A DNA stretch of 64,000 nt, taken from positions 1,302,001 to 1,366,000 of the forward strand of contig NZ_CP172882.1 of the NCBI RefSeq assembly GCF_050529585.1. Reading direction: 5' to 3'. Below the pieces are notes generated by a model, which searched no databases, was not told where the DNA came from, and saw only the letters and a program-made list of their open reading frames with translations. The stretch's first letter is position 1, and the number at the start of each line of letters is the position of its first letter. This DNA comes from Enterococcus_D sp050529585. GTDB taxonomy: Bacteria > Bacillota > Bacilli > Lactobacillales > Enterococcaceae. This document shows, in pieces, positions 16,353-25,320 of this stretch. A program made the position numbers and the translations under genes.

Positions 16353-18623
16353 TTATAGATGAATACTTTCGAAGGTTGTTGGATTTGCTTTATCTAAAAT
16401 TGGTAAATGGCGATCCGTGATGACAGTTAATTGATGCATGGCACGGGTAGCCATCGTGTAGAAAATCAATTGATCTTGCGGTGCATCGAATGCGGCATTG
16501 GGTGTCCAGACGATTACTTGGTCGAATTCCAGACCTTTTGCCAAAAAGGCAGGAAAGATCATTACATTCCGTTTCATAAAGTCCTCTTCTGAAATGATCA
16601 ATTGAACGTTGTTTTGACTCGTTTCAGATAATTGTTGATATAACGCTTGGCAATCAGAAGCTGTCTTGCAGATGATTGCTGTACGCCAATGCTGATTGTT
16701 CAGGGCGTCAGTGATTTTACCTTCCAGGAAGGATAAACAACTATCTGCAGCATCACCCGTAATGACTGTTGGCAATCCACCAGCCCGGGCAGTCAGTTCC
16801 ACTTGGTCTTGTCCCGTCAAAAACTGATTTGCAAAATCTGTGATTTCCTTCGTCGAGCGATAACTCGTTTTTAATTGGTACCGTTTGACACTATCATGAG
16901 GAAACAAATCATTTAATGAACCGACGATCGACTCATTGTCATACACTTTTTGATTTAAATCACCACAAAGAGTGATGCCTGCTTTTGGATACAATTGGCG
17001 CAACATAGCTACTTGAGCTGGCGGGAAATCTTGCATTTCATCAATAAAAATAAAGCGGGCTTTTTCCTCCACATGGATTGGATACAGTTGCTTGATCAAC
17101 AGGAAGAATAAAACAGCATCTTCTTGTTTTAATTGACGCTGACGTAAGCTTTGTTTGATAGCAAGAATTGATTCTTGCCATTTTTCCGTCGATATAGCAG
17201 CTGTTTTTTGCGCTGTTCCTTGGACAGATTGTAAAAAGTGCACATATTGTTTTGGCTGATTGATGAATTGAAATTGCTTCACACCGCGGGTCAAAGAGCG
17301 GAATTTTTTGCGGACGATTTGTTGCCGCAATTTTTTTCGCAAGCGCCGTTCATTTTCTTCGGAATACTCTTGGTGGGGATCATTGGCAAAGACTTGCTGC
17401 AGTTGTTCTTCAACTTCTTCTTTGACCCAGTCTTTCTTGGCTTCATCTTTTTCCAAACCGCCGACTTTTTTCAGCAACTTGGTTTGCAGCAATTGGCTTC
17501 TTTGATAGATTGGCAACTCAGCATTGGTCTCTTGATACCAATTTCTGATCTGTTCTTTCGTCACATAAGTTTGTCCTTTAATCTTTAAGTCTCTAAACAT
17601 TGGGCCAATAGGTGCGATAGCATGCACATATTGGGCAATTTTTTTGACCAAAGTCAAACTGCTTTTCAGTTTTTCGATCGCATCATCATCACCGCTCAGA
17701 AAATTGGCTTCTTGTTGGGTTTCTTTCGTCACTTCATAGCCCGACAAAATCAATTGCAAGAAATGGTGGAATGTGCGCGTAGGTACTTCGCTTTCCCCTA
17801 AAGAAGGCAGAACCATTGAAATATAATCAGAAAATAAATGGTTAGGTGAAAATAACAAGACTTGTTTTTCGTCTAGCCATTTACGATTGCGATAGAGAAG
17901 GAATGCGACTCTCTGTAACAAAGCGGATGTCTTCCCACTTCCTGCGATTCCTTCGATCAGCAAAAATTTATGATTTGTATCACGAATAATTTGATTTTGG
18001 GCTTTTTGAATCGTAGAAACGATATTGCGCATCTGAGAAGAAGAGGCGTCGTCCAAGATCTCTAAAAGGAATTCATCATTGATGATCTCAGAAGTATCGA
18101 CCATCGATTGTAATTGGCCGTTTTGAATTTTGAATTGTCGTTTTAACAGCAAATCAACTGTAAAGCGATCGGTATCTGTTTCATAAAATGTCTCGCCTAG
18201 TTCCCCTTCATAGTACAGGTTGGCTATCGGCGCCCGCCAGTCGATTACGATGGTTTCTTCGTCTTTATCTCGTAAAGAAGCAATACCAAGATATAAGGTT
18301 TCTTTTTCGGTTTCTTCTTGGAAATCAATTCGTGCAAAATAAGGGTTATTTGCCATCGTGCTGAGGGTTTTTACGCGTTTTTCTTGTGATTCTGCTGTTT
18401 GATATTTGATCAGCAGCTCTTGTTCATGTTGCTGATATTCGATGACAGATTCATAAAAAGCCTCACTATCGCCACCGCGTATTTTCTTATCAGCAATTTC
18501 TTTTAATTGATCTTCCATCTTATCCGCAAGTTCTTGTTTTTGCTGTGAAAGGATCGTTTGTTCTCTATGGATCAATGCAATAGTTTCATCGATATGTTGT
18601 TGTTCTTTTTGACGTTCGTTCAC
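16353..18623 (-). CDS. helD: RNA polymerase recycling motor HelD
   Basis: A 756-residue superfamily 1 helicase-like ATPase. Residues 1-90 form a long charged coiled coil, the arm that enters the RNA polymerase channel in this family. Walker A GIAGSGKT is at 225-232, Walker B appears as FIFIDEMQDF, and the C-terminal part has the TSYRSTKEI and AKGLEFD motifs of UvrD-like proteins. HelD releases stalled polymerase and nucleic acid. The start is GTG at 18623, with AAGGAGGA 6 bases upstream. It is a single-gene unit read opposite to its neighbours. Confidence 0.88.
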   Translation of the reverse strand: MNERQKEQQHIDETIALIHREQTILSQQKQELADKMEDQLKEIADKKIRGGDSEAFYESVIEYQQHEQELLIKYQTAESQEKRVKTLSTMANNPYFARIDFQEETEKETLYLGIASLRDKDEETIVIDWRAPIANLYYEGELGETFYETDTDRFTVDLLLKRQFKIQNGQLQSMVDTSEIINDEFLLEILDDASSSQMRNIVSTIQKAQNQIIRDTNHKFLLIEGIAGSGKTSALLQRVAFLLYRNRKWLDEKQVLLFSPNHLFSDYISMVLPSLGESEVPTRTFHHFLQLILSGYEVTKETQQEANFLSGDDDAIEKLKSSLTLVKKIAQYVHAIAPIGPMFRDLKIKGQTYVTKEQIRNWYQETNAELPIYQRSQLLQTKLLKKVGGLEKDEAKKDWVKEEVEEQLQQVFANDPHQEYSEENERRLRKKLRQQIVRKKFRSLTRGVKQFQFINQPKQYVHFLQSVQGTAQKTAAISTEKWQESILAIKQSLRQRQLKQEDAVLFFLLIKQLYPIHVEEKARFIFIDEMQDFPPAQVAMLRQLYPKAGITLCGDLNQKVYDNESIVGSLNDLFPHDSVKRYQLKTSYRSTKEITDFANQFLTGQDQVELTARAGGLPTVITGDAADSCLSFLEGKITDALNNQHWRTAIICKTASDCQALYQQLSETSQNNVQLIISEEDFMKRNVMIFPAFLAKGLEFDQVIVWTPNAAFDAPQDQLIFYTMATRAMHQLTVITDRHLPILDKANPTTFESIHL

Positions 18624-18752
18624 TCGGGATCCTCCTTAAAAAAATTGCGACATAAAATTATAGCATATAAGAGTAGGTGTTGTCGTTAAAAAATAAAAAG
18701 TGTGCTAAAATTTTAATTAGTCTATGCTATGGGTTAACTTTAAAGGGGGAGT

Positions 18753-19604
18753 ATGATGCGTTCAGATGAAGAAATGCTGCACTTGATCGTCGAGACTGGA
18801 AAGAAAAATGGTGCTTTGGCTATTGGGATCTCTGGTTCAAGAACAGACAGTCAAGTTCAGACGGATCAATGGCAAGATTTTGATATTATCTATCTTATGG
18901 CAGATATACAGCCCATGATTGAACAAGATGCATGGCTAAATGCATTTGGCCCACGCCTTATTATGCAAACACCGGATGCCCCTTCTCATCATATGGATCG
19001 ATTTGCATATTTGATGTTATTTGAAGACGGGCAACGAATTGATCTGACTTTAAGACCGCTGTCTGCGTTGGACATTTTATCGGAAGAGCCCGGAATAGAA
19101 CCACTCTATGATCCAAACCATTTGTTGAAAGAAATCAAAGCAACGGATCGCTCCATCTTTCATTTTGTTTTACCCAATCAAGATAGCTTTACTGCGCATT
19201 GTAATGAGTTCTGGTGGGTAAGCACATACGTGGTGAAAGGGTTATGTCGCAATCAATTGATCTACGCGGTGGATCATCTTTATCAAATATGTTGGCAAGA
19301 GTTGTTATGGATCGAGGATTGTTTATTAGCTATAGCCGCAAAGGATCCAATCAATGTTGGGAAAAATCACAAATTTTTGCCACAGCTTTTAGAGAGAGAG
19401 ACATTCGATCAATTAACAGCATTCTTGCGTTTTACAACAATCGAGGCGTGCGGGGATGCATTGATTGCGATACAAGAACGTTTTGATCAAAGCGCACGTC
19501 AAGTTAGTCAACTGCTGTCGCTAACATACGATACCACGGAAGCGTTTAATGTGAAGAGGTATACCAAGAAATGGAGTGAAGAAAAATGGGGGAGAAAAAT
19601 CTGA
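18753..19604 (+). CDS. Putative aminoglycoside 6-adenylyltransferase, ANT(6)/AadE-like
   Basis: A 283-residue protein that aligns along its length with streptomycin adenylyltransferases of the AadE/ANT(6) family. Shared segments include MRSDEEM at the start, GSR at 28-30 with the metal-binding Asp pair QDFDI (Asp42, Asp44), FAYLMLFEDGQRIDLTL, NEFWWVSTYVVKGLCR and VGKNHKF. These enzymes attach AMP to streptomycin. Whether this chromosomal copy confers resistance is unknown. An extended -10 (TGC TAAAAT, 18703-18711) lies upstream with no clear -35. It overlaps the ASCH gene by 19 bases. No mobile-element remains are seen. Confidence 0.82.
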   Translation: MMRSDEEMLHLIVETGKKNGALAIGISGSRTDSQVQTDQWQDFDIIYLMADIQPMIEQDAWLNAFGPRLIMQTPDAPSHHMDRFAYLMLFEDGQRIDLTLRPLSALDILSEEPGIEPLYDPNHLLKEIKATDRSIFHFVLPNQDSFTAHCNEFWWVSTYVVKGLCRNQLIYAVDHLYQICWQELLWIEDCLLAIAAKDPINVGKNHKFLPQLLERETFDQLTAFLRFTTIEACGDALIAIQERFDQSARQVSQLLSLTYDTTEAFNVKRYTKKWSEEKWGRKI

Positions 19605-20095
19605 TAGAGAAAACGACTTTTGCTGCTAAGGTTCACCAATTTTGGCAAAGATTCTTGAAAAACAATCCTGATTTGCCGACAGACTTCGCATATGAAGAAC
19701 CGTGGGCGTTTGGAAATTCCGCTGAAATGGCCGATGATCTGGCGCAATTGGTATTGGCAGGCAAAAAAACTGCAACAACTTCGGCTGCTGAACTATATAC
19801 ACTTGAGAATGAGCCACTGCCTAAAGCAGGGACCTATAGTATTTTATTGAATGGGCGACAAGAGCCTTGTGGGGTCATTTATACAGAAACTGTGGTTGTC
19901 CGTCCGTTTAATGAAGTTTCGGCTGCATTTGCTTATATGGAAGGAGAAGGGGACCGTTCATTGTCTTATTGGCGAGCGGAACATGAAGCTTATTTTAAAG
20001 CTGCTTATCAAGGAACGGGACTGTCGTTTCATCAACAGATTCCTTGTGTTTGTGAGACGTTTCGTTGTGTATATCAAGAGACGGATCAAATTTGA
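19586..20095 (+). CDS. ASCH domain protein
   Basis: A 169-residue protein of the ASCH family, a PUA-like RNA-binding fold. Residues 35-100 carry the typical pattern: FGNSAEMADDLAQLVLAGKKTATTS, the loop PKAGTYSILLNG and then the strand CGVIYTETV. Some ASCH proteins hydrolyse N4-acetylcytidine or bind RNA; the role here is not known. The start ATG lies inside the end of the ANT(6)-like gene, so the two are probably cotranslated. Confidence 0.82.
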   Translation: MGEKNLIEKTTFAAKVHQFWQRFLKNNPDLPTDFAYEEPWAFGNSAEMADDLAQLVLAGKKTATTSAAELYTLENEPLPKAGTYSILLNGRQEPCGVIYTETVVVRPFNEVSAAFAYMEGEGDRSLSYWRAEHEAYFKAAYQGTGLSFHQQIPCVCETFRCVYQETDQI

Positions 20096-20165
20096 TTGCT
20101 CCAGTCACCTTGCCATGTATAAGAAAAAAGGTGTATACTGTTGAAAAGTTCAAGGAGGTTATACC

Positions 20166-20342
20166 ATGCCATTTATCCATGTCGAATTAGTTGAAGGACG
20201 CTCTGAGGAACAACTGAGTGCCATGATGAAAGAAATCACGGAAGCTGTCCATAAAAATACCGGTGCGCCGAAAGAACACATCCATGTGATCATTAATGAA
20301 ATGAAAAAAGGGACGTATGCTGTTAACGGAGATTGGAAATAA
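20166..20342 (+). CDS. 4-oxalocrotonate tautomerase family protein
   Basis: A 58-residue protein starting MPFIHVELVEGRS. After removal of Met, Pro1 is the catalytic base of this family, and the Gly-Arg pair at 10-11 (mature numbering) matches the substrate-binding Arg. Members tautomerise enol-ketone intermediates and form hexamers; in Firmicutes without aromatic degradation the substrate is unknown. CAAGGAGG lies just before the ATG. The gene stands alone before the thrS T-box leader and is easily missed because of its size. Confidence 0.85.
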   Translation: MPFIHVELVEGRSEEQLSAMMKEITEAVHKNTGAPKEHIHVIINEMKKGTYAVNGDWK

Positions 20343-20346
20343 TCTC

Positions 20347-20375
20347 TTGCAATTTTTCGTTAAGAGTGGTTTAAT
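20347..20375 (+). promoter_or_regulatory. Promoter of the thrS leader
   Basis: TTGCAA (20347-20352), 17 bases, TTTAAT (20370-20375) preceded by TGG (extended -10). Transcription would begin near 20382, just before the T-box leader. Confidence 0.75.
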
Positions 20376-20381
20376 TAAGCC

Positions 20382-20620
20382 ATAATTGATTGATAAAAAA
20401 GCCAACTGATTTTGAGAGTCTTCGATAAGAGAGGGAAATATTTGCTGAAAGTTTCCTAGAAGAAAACCAAAGGATGACCACTTTTTTTGACCTTTGTTGA
20501 AACAAAGGCGGTCGTACCGTTAACACGCTCAAGGAAAACAAGAATTGTTTTCAAACATTAGGTGGAACCACGAGTGATCGTCCTAGTATCTGTACAGATA
20601 CTAGGACTTTTTTTATTCAA
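20382..20620 (+). promoter_or_regulatory. T-box riboswitch controlling thrS
   Basis: The T-box core AGGTGGAACCACG is at 20560-20572. It is followed by a strong terminator with arms 20580-20592 and 20595-20607 (GTCCTAGTATCTG and its complement) and a T run. Upstream are stem I elements typical of the class (AGAGAGG near 20431 and GCTGAAAG near 20444). Uncharged tRNA-Thr should stabilise the antiterminator and allow thrS transcription. Threonine ACC triplets at 20466-20468 and 20477-20479 are the candidate specifier codons; I could not decide between them by hand. This fills the 305 bases between the tautomerase and thrS. Confidence 0.93.
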
Positions 20621-20647
20621 TCAAAAATCATAAAGGAGGACATATTT

Positions 20648-22588
20648 ATGTCATTATCAATTACATTTCCAGACGGCGCCGTTAAAGAATTCCCGGTGGG
20701 TGTAACGACGAAAGAGATTGCTGAAAGTATCTCAAAAAGTTTAGCCAAAAAAGCGTTAGCTGGCAAAATCAATGGCCAACTGGTCGATTTGGACCGACCA
20801 ATCGAAGCTGATGCGTCTATCGAAATCGTGACACCTGATCACGAAGATGCGTTGCAACTGTTGCGTCACTCCAGTGCGCATTTGATGGCACAAGCGATGC
20901 GTCGCTTATATCCATCGATTCATTTTGGTGTAGGACCTGCCATCGATAGCGGCTTTTATTATGACACCGATAATGGTGACAATCCAGTGACTGCAGAAGA
21001 TTTGCCAGCAATCGAAGCCGAAATGATGAAAATCATCAAAGAAAATCTGCCTATCGAACGTCGCGTCTTAACGAAAGATGAAGCGTTAACGGTTTTCGCA
21101 GAAGATCCTTATAAAGTCGAATTGATCACTGATCTGCCTGATGATGAAACGATCACTGCTTATCAGCAAGGAGAATTTATTGATTTATGCCGTGGCCCTC
21201 ACGTTCCTTCAACTGGACGAATCCAAGTGTATAAACTGTTGTCAGTAGCTGGTGCTTATTGGCGTGGTAATTCAGACAATCAAATGATGCAACGGATCTA
21301 TGGAACAGCCTTTTTTGACAAAAAAGACTTAAAAGAATTTATTCGTTTACGTGAAGAAGCCAAAGAACGTGACCATCGCAAACTAGGCAAAGAGCTTGAT
21401 TTGTTTATGCTGTCCCCTGAAGTCGGCGCTGGATTGCCATTCTGGTTGCCAAAAGGTGCAACAATCAGACGCACGATCGAACGATACATCATCGACAAAG
21501 AAGTTAGCCTTGGTTACCAACACGTGTATACACCAATCATGGCCAATGTTGATTTATACAAAACTTCTGGTCACTGGGATCATTATCATGAAGATATGTT
21601 CCCGCCAATGGATATGGGAGATGGCGAAATGCTCGTGTTACGGCCAATGAACTGTCCACATCATATGATGGTCTATAAAAATGATATTCATTCTTATCGT
21701 GAGTTACCTATTAGAATCGCTGAATTGGGTATGATGCATCGTTATGAAAAATCAGGTGCTTTGTCTGGCCTGCAACGGGTTCGGGAAATGACATTGAATG
21801 ATGGCCACACATTCGTTAGACCTGATCAAATCAAAGAAGAATTCAAACGGACATTAGACTTGATGGTGGAAGTGTATAAAGATTTCAATGTCACTGACTA
21901 TCGTTTCCGTCTAAGCTATCGTGACCCTGAAAACAAAGAAAAATATTTCGATGATGATGCAATGTGGGAAAATGCGCAAGTCATGCTGAAAGAAGCAATG
22001 GATGAATTAGATTTGGATTACTTTGAAGCCGAAGGTGAAGCTGCTTTTTATGGGCCAAAACTGGATGTCCAAGTCAAAACAGCGCTAGGCATGGAAGAAA
22101 CGCTGTCAACGATCCAATTAGATTTCTTATTGCCTGAACGCTTTGATTTAACCTATGTCGGGGAGGATGGTGAAAACACGCATCGTCCAGTGGTGATCCA
22201 TCGTGGAATCGTATCAACAATGGAACGATTTGTTGCGTATCTAACAGAAGTGTACAAAGGGGCATTTCCAACTTGGTTGGCACCAATCCAAGCATCGATC
22301 ATTCCTGTATCCGTTGAAGCGCATAGTGATTATGCTTATGAGATCAAAGAGCGTCTGCAACAGCAAGGATTGCGTGTAGAAGTGGATGACCGCAATGAAA
22401 AAATGGGCTATAAGATCCGTGCTTCTCAAACTCAAAAAATCCCGTATCAAATCGTCGTCGGCGACCAAGAGGTTAACGACGCAACGGTCAATATCCGTCG
22501 CTACGGCAGCAAAGAAACGAATGTAGAAGAATTGAATCTTTTCGTGGATGCAATGGCTGCGGAAGTCAAAAATTACAGTCGGGTTTAA
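20648..22588 (+). CDS. thrS: Threonyl-tRNA synthetase
   Basis: A 646-residue class II synthetase with all expected parts: an N-terminal TGS domain (residues 1-62), the editing domain with HSSAHLMAQA near residue 77 and LCRGPHVPSTG near 184, the catalytic core with the zinc-binding Cys in RPMNCPHHM, and a C-terminal anticodon-binding domain. It charges tRNA-Thr and removes mischarged serine. AAAGGAGGA precedes the ATG at 20648. Control is by the T-box leader directly upstream. Confidence 0.97.
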   Translation: MSLSITFPDGAVKEFPVGVTTKEIAESISKSLAKKALAGKINGQLVDLDRPIEADASIEIVTPDHEDALQLLRHSSAHLMAQAMRRLYPSIHFGVGPAIDSGFYYDTDNGDNPVTAEDLPAIEAEMMKIIKENLPIERRVLTKDEALTVFAEDPYKVELITDLPDDETITAYQQGEFIDLCRGPHVPSTGRIQVYKLLSVAGAYWRGNSDNQMMQRIYGTAFFDKKDLKEFIRLREEAKERDHRKLGKELDLFMLSPEVGAGLPFWLPKGATIRRTIERYIIDKEVSLGYQHVYTPIMANVDLYKTSGHWDHYHEDMFPPMDMGDGEMLVLRPMNCPHHMMVYKNDIHSYRELPIRIAELGMMHRYEKSGALSGLQRVREMTLNDGHTFVRPDQIKEEFKRTLDLMVEVYKDFNVTDYRFRLSYRDPENKEKYFDDDAMWENAQVMLKEAMDELDLDYFEAEGEAAFYGPKLDVQVKTALGMEETLSTIQLDFLLPERFDLTYVGEDGENTHRPVVIHRGIVSTMERFVAYLTEVYKGAFPTWLAPIQASIIPVSVEAHSDYAYEIKERLQQQGLRVEVDDRNEKMGYKIRASQTQKIPYQIVVGDQEVNDATVNIRRYGSKETNVEELNLFVDAMAAEVKNYSRV

Positions 22589-22619
22589 TCAGCAACCAGC
22601 GGTTCGCAACAGTTATGCT

Positions 22620-22654
22620 AAAGGCAGAAATCATCATGATTTCTGCCTTTTTTT
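22620..22654 (+). terminator. Terminator of thrS
   Basis: Arms AAAGGCAGAAATCA (22620-22633) and TGATTTCTGCCTTT (22637-22650) around a 3-base loop, followed by more T residues. Confidence 0.93.
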
Positions 22655-22757
22655 ATTGTTAAACAGCACACTAGTTTTGCAAAGGTTTTCCCGCTGTTTC
22701 AACATATTGGTACATTTGAAACTTTTACACGATTCATTTATTAGTCACCTAAATAAA

Positions 22758-22788
22758 GCCACCACTTGTTTTCGATCCAAGTAGTGGC
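22758..22788 (-). terminator. Terminator of the reverse-strand ABC operon
   Basis: Arms GCCACTACTTG and CAAGTGGTGGC (minus strand, 22788 to 22758) with one G-U pair, followed by TTTATTT. It lies 14 bases after the permease stop. A short T run on the plus side may let it work in both directions. Confidence 0.7.
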
Positions 22789-22802
22789 GTTTTCTCATGT
22801 AT

Positions 22803-24437
22803 TTACCCTTTGAGCCTAAAGGTTTGGGGTGCTTTCAGATTGATTACGATATAACCAATGATTACATAAATTAAGCAAGCCGCAGATACGATGATCACGT
22901 AGGTCATACCGGAAACTCTGATTTGCAAGTTCAAATAGGACACCCAATAAAGTGCGCCTGATACGACGCGGTAGATTGGATTCAAGACTTCCATATCTCC
23001 CGTGAAAGGTTGCAGCAAATAGTAAGCAAATAATTCATGGAAAGAAAACAAGGCAGTCATGGCTACTAGTAATAAAGCTAAGACCAAGAAGAATTGACCA
23101 TTGAGATTTCCATTGCAGAAAAAATTATATATGAGGAAATTCCCAAAAATCGCAAGTGAGATCACGCTATTGTATAGGGCAGTACGTATGAAACGGTAGT
23201 TGAACCCGCTAAGGATGGTGGTCCGTTCTCGATAGAAAGGATAATTCAACATGGACACATCACAGTTGACGAACACCATCTGAACAATGGCTTTTCCTAG
23301 AGAACAGAAGTACATCACGAAGAAAAGCATGGGCAACATTTTCACCATGTTTTCTTGTTTTAAGCTGAGATCCTGAGCAGCGCCTGAGAGTCCAGCAAAA
23401 GCAATCAACAGCGCGATGATTCCAAAGACAGCTAACCGAATCAGCAAGGACTTGTTAAGAATCTTGCGATAGCGATCAAAAAGCAAAGCGTTGAGATAGG
23501 CACTACCACTGAGGTTGGTGAAATCTTTGGCGTCAGTTAATTCTAATTTTTTTTGCATTTCTAGTCCAGTGCTAGTGAATTGTTTGTTTTTATTTTGCGC
23601 ATTTTGATATTGATTTTTGAAGGCTAACATGCCTTCGTTGAGATAAAGGAAGTAATCATTTTCTTGATTAAACTTACGAATTCCTAGGAAGCTGATCAAG
23701 GTCAAGGCGCCGCCGATTACTAGGGAACCAGTCAAAATCAGTAGATAATCGAATTGCAGAAAACAGCAAGCAAGATAAATGGTCACAGATAAAAGGATCA
23801 CGAGTAATGTATAGAGCCATTTTGCGATACGCCCTCCCTTTATTTGGTAAACTAGACGGCTGCACCAAGAACCTAGATAAGGACCAGAGGCGTAAACGGC
23901 TAGACCTGCTGGTAAGTAAAGGAAATTTTTCCCTAAAAAGCTATAGACTAATAGCGCTGGGATATACATAATTAGTTGTTTGCTTACACCCATCATTAAA
24001 GAACGAGGCAAAAATACTCTCCGGGAAATCTGAAATTGCAGTAAGAAATCTTGTTCATTTTTGTCTGCTAAACCAAATACATTGTTGATGTTATACAGAC
24101 CACTAGTGGTCAGGCCCCAAAGCAGTAATCCTAGGGTCATTACAAAAGGGTTGAATTGTAATAGGTCTAAAGTATCGCTATGAATGGCGTTCATGGTGAT
24201 CATGGCGAGGAAATAATAGAGCCCCAACAAGAAAAATTTCATCATAGTGCTGAATAATATATAGACAACAAAGTAAAGGCCTGTAAAAATTTGTTTCAAC
24301 TCGTACTGAGAGAATAATGATGGCGAAATGATATTTTTAACGACGGGAATTTTCCTTAGAAAATAAAGAACCCCGTTGATTTTCTTGGTTATGGTGTACA
24401 AAGTGTATTGCCAATATTGCTTCAAGGCAGCCTGCAT
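22803..24437 (-). CDS. ABC transporter membrane protein, 544 residues
   Basis: A large hydrophobic protein with about ten predicted membrane segments, for example FVVYILFSTMMKFFLLGLYY near residue 60 and several long segments in the C-terminal half. It lacks the EAA loop of importers and resembles exporter-type membrane subunits paired with short ATPases (EcsB/YthQ-like in layout). The substrate is unknown; a peptide, a lipid or an antimicrobial is possible. Its start codon overlaps the ATPase stop by one base (TAATG), so the pair is coupled. Confidence 0.75.
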   Translation of the reverse strand: MQAALKQYWQYTLYTITKKINGVLYFLRKIPVVKNIISPSLFSQYELKQIFTGLYFVVYILFSTMMKFFLLGLYYFLAMITMNAIHSDTLDLLQFNPFVMTLGLLLWGLTTSGLYNINNVFGLADKNEQDFLLQFQISRRVFLPRSLMMGVSKQLIMYIPALLVYSFLGKNFLYLPAGLAVYASGPYLGSWCSRLVYQIKGGRIAKWLYTLLVILLSVTIYLACCFLQFDYLLILTGSLVIGGALTLISFLGIRKFNQENDYFLYLNEGMLAFKNQYQNAQNKNKQFTSTGLEMQKKLELTDAKDFTNLSGSAYLNALLFDRYRKILNKSLLIRLAVFGIIALLIAFAGLSGAAQDLSLKQENMVKMLPMLFFVMYFCSLGKAIVQMVFVNCDVSMLNYPFYRERTTILSGFNYRFIRTALYNSVISLAIFGNFLIYNFFCNGNLNGQFFLVLALLLVAMTALFSFHELFAYYLLQPFTGDMEVLNPIYRVVSGALYWVSYLNLQIRVSGMTYVIIVSAACLIYVIIGYIVINLKAPQTFRLKG

Positions 24438-25231
24438 TATTCTGCCTCCTCACGATGTTTTTGAGAAGGTACAGATTCTTCTGTTAGCGCCCCATGACTG
24501 ATGATGGTTTGCGATATCACTTGTTCTTCCTGAGTGGATAATAGTTGAACCACTTCATCTTCAAAATCTTTGTCATGAATGCGGGCTGGATCGATTCCAG
24601 TAAGCTTTTGGTTGTGCAACAGGACGATTTCGTCACAAAGATCCTGGGCTAGTTGTAAGATGTGGGTGGAGAATATCACCACTGAATCTTTTTTTGCTTC
24701 TCGAATCAGTTGTTTGATCTCGTGGGCTGCGACTACGTCAAAGGAGGTCAAAGGTTCGTCCAATAACATGACGGGAGGCAAGACCATTAGTGAAACGAGC
24801 ATTTGAACTTTATTTTGCATCCCGTGGGAAAAGTCTTTTAACAGTCGGTGCTGATCTTCTCTTGCGATTCCGACTTGATCCAAATGTTCTTGGGGTGTTT
24901 TGTGATCTTTGATGCGATGTTTATTGATATCCATAAAAAAGCGCACGAATTCAAAGGCTGTCATAAAGGCGGGCAATTGTGGTTGGGTATAGGTAAAGCC
25001 AATTTCGGTATTGTCGTAGTCCCGTTCGTTGCTATTAGTGGATAGTAAGATTTTTCCAGAATCTATTTGGATATTTTTGGCTACACAGTTGAAAAGTGTC
25101 GTTTTCCCTGCGCCGTTGCGGCCAAGAAGCCCGTAGATTTTCCCTTGTTGAAATTCATAGTTGACGTGATCAAACAATACTTTTCCATCAAAGGATTTTG
25201 TCAGATCACGAATCATCAAATCAGTTGTCAC
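24437..25231 (-). CDS. ABC transporter ATP-binding protein
   Basis: A 264-residue ABC ATPase with Walker A GLLGRNGAGKTT near residue 35, a divergent signature (DFSHGMQNKVQ), Walker B VMLLDEP and the switch His in FSTHILQ. The C-terminal tail of about 50 residues is acidic. The GNNGAGKTT-like loop is typical of drug and peptide exporters. The start is GTG at 25231, with AGGGGG upstream. A sigma-A promoter and a CodY-like box lie just before it. Confidence 0.85.
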   Translation of the reverse strand: MTTDLMIRDLTKSFDGKVLFDHVNYEFQQGKIYGLLGRNGAGKTTLFNCVAKNIQIDSGKILLSTNSNERDYDNTEIGFTYTQPQLPAFMTAFEFVRFFMDINKHRIKDHKTPQEHLDQVGIAREDQHRLLKDFSHGMQNKVQMLVSLMVLPPVMLLDEPLTSFDVVAAHEIKQLIREAKKDSVVIFSTHILQLAQDLCDEIVLLHNQKLTGIDPARIHDKDFEDEVVQLLSTQEEQVISQTIISHGALTEESVPSQKHREEAE

Positions 25232-25267
25232 TGTAATTGCCCCCTTATTTTGTCATGGTATCTTTGG

Positions 25268-25282
25268 AATTTTCTGACAGTT
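25268..25282. promoter_or_regulatory. CodY-like operator
   Basis: AATTTTCTGACAGTT matches 13 of 15 positions of the CodY consensus (AATTTTCWGAAAATT). It covers about +3 to +17 of the minus-strand promoter at 25292-25320, a position suited to repression when branched-chain amino acids and GTP are plentiful. Confidence 0.6.
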
Positions 25283-25291
25283 ATTGGTTTA

Positions 25292-25320
25292 AGTATAGGT
25301 GATTGATGGATGGGCTGCAA
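25292..25320 (-). promoter_or_regulatory. Promoter of the reverse-strand ABC operon
   Basis: On the minus strand, TTGCAG (25320-25315), a 17-base spacer and TATACT (25297-25292). The transcript would start near 25285. Confidence 0.7.
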
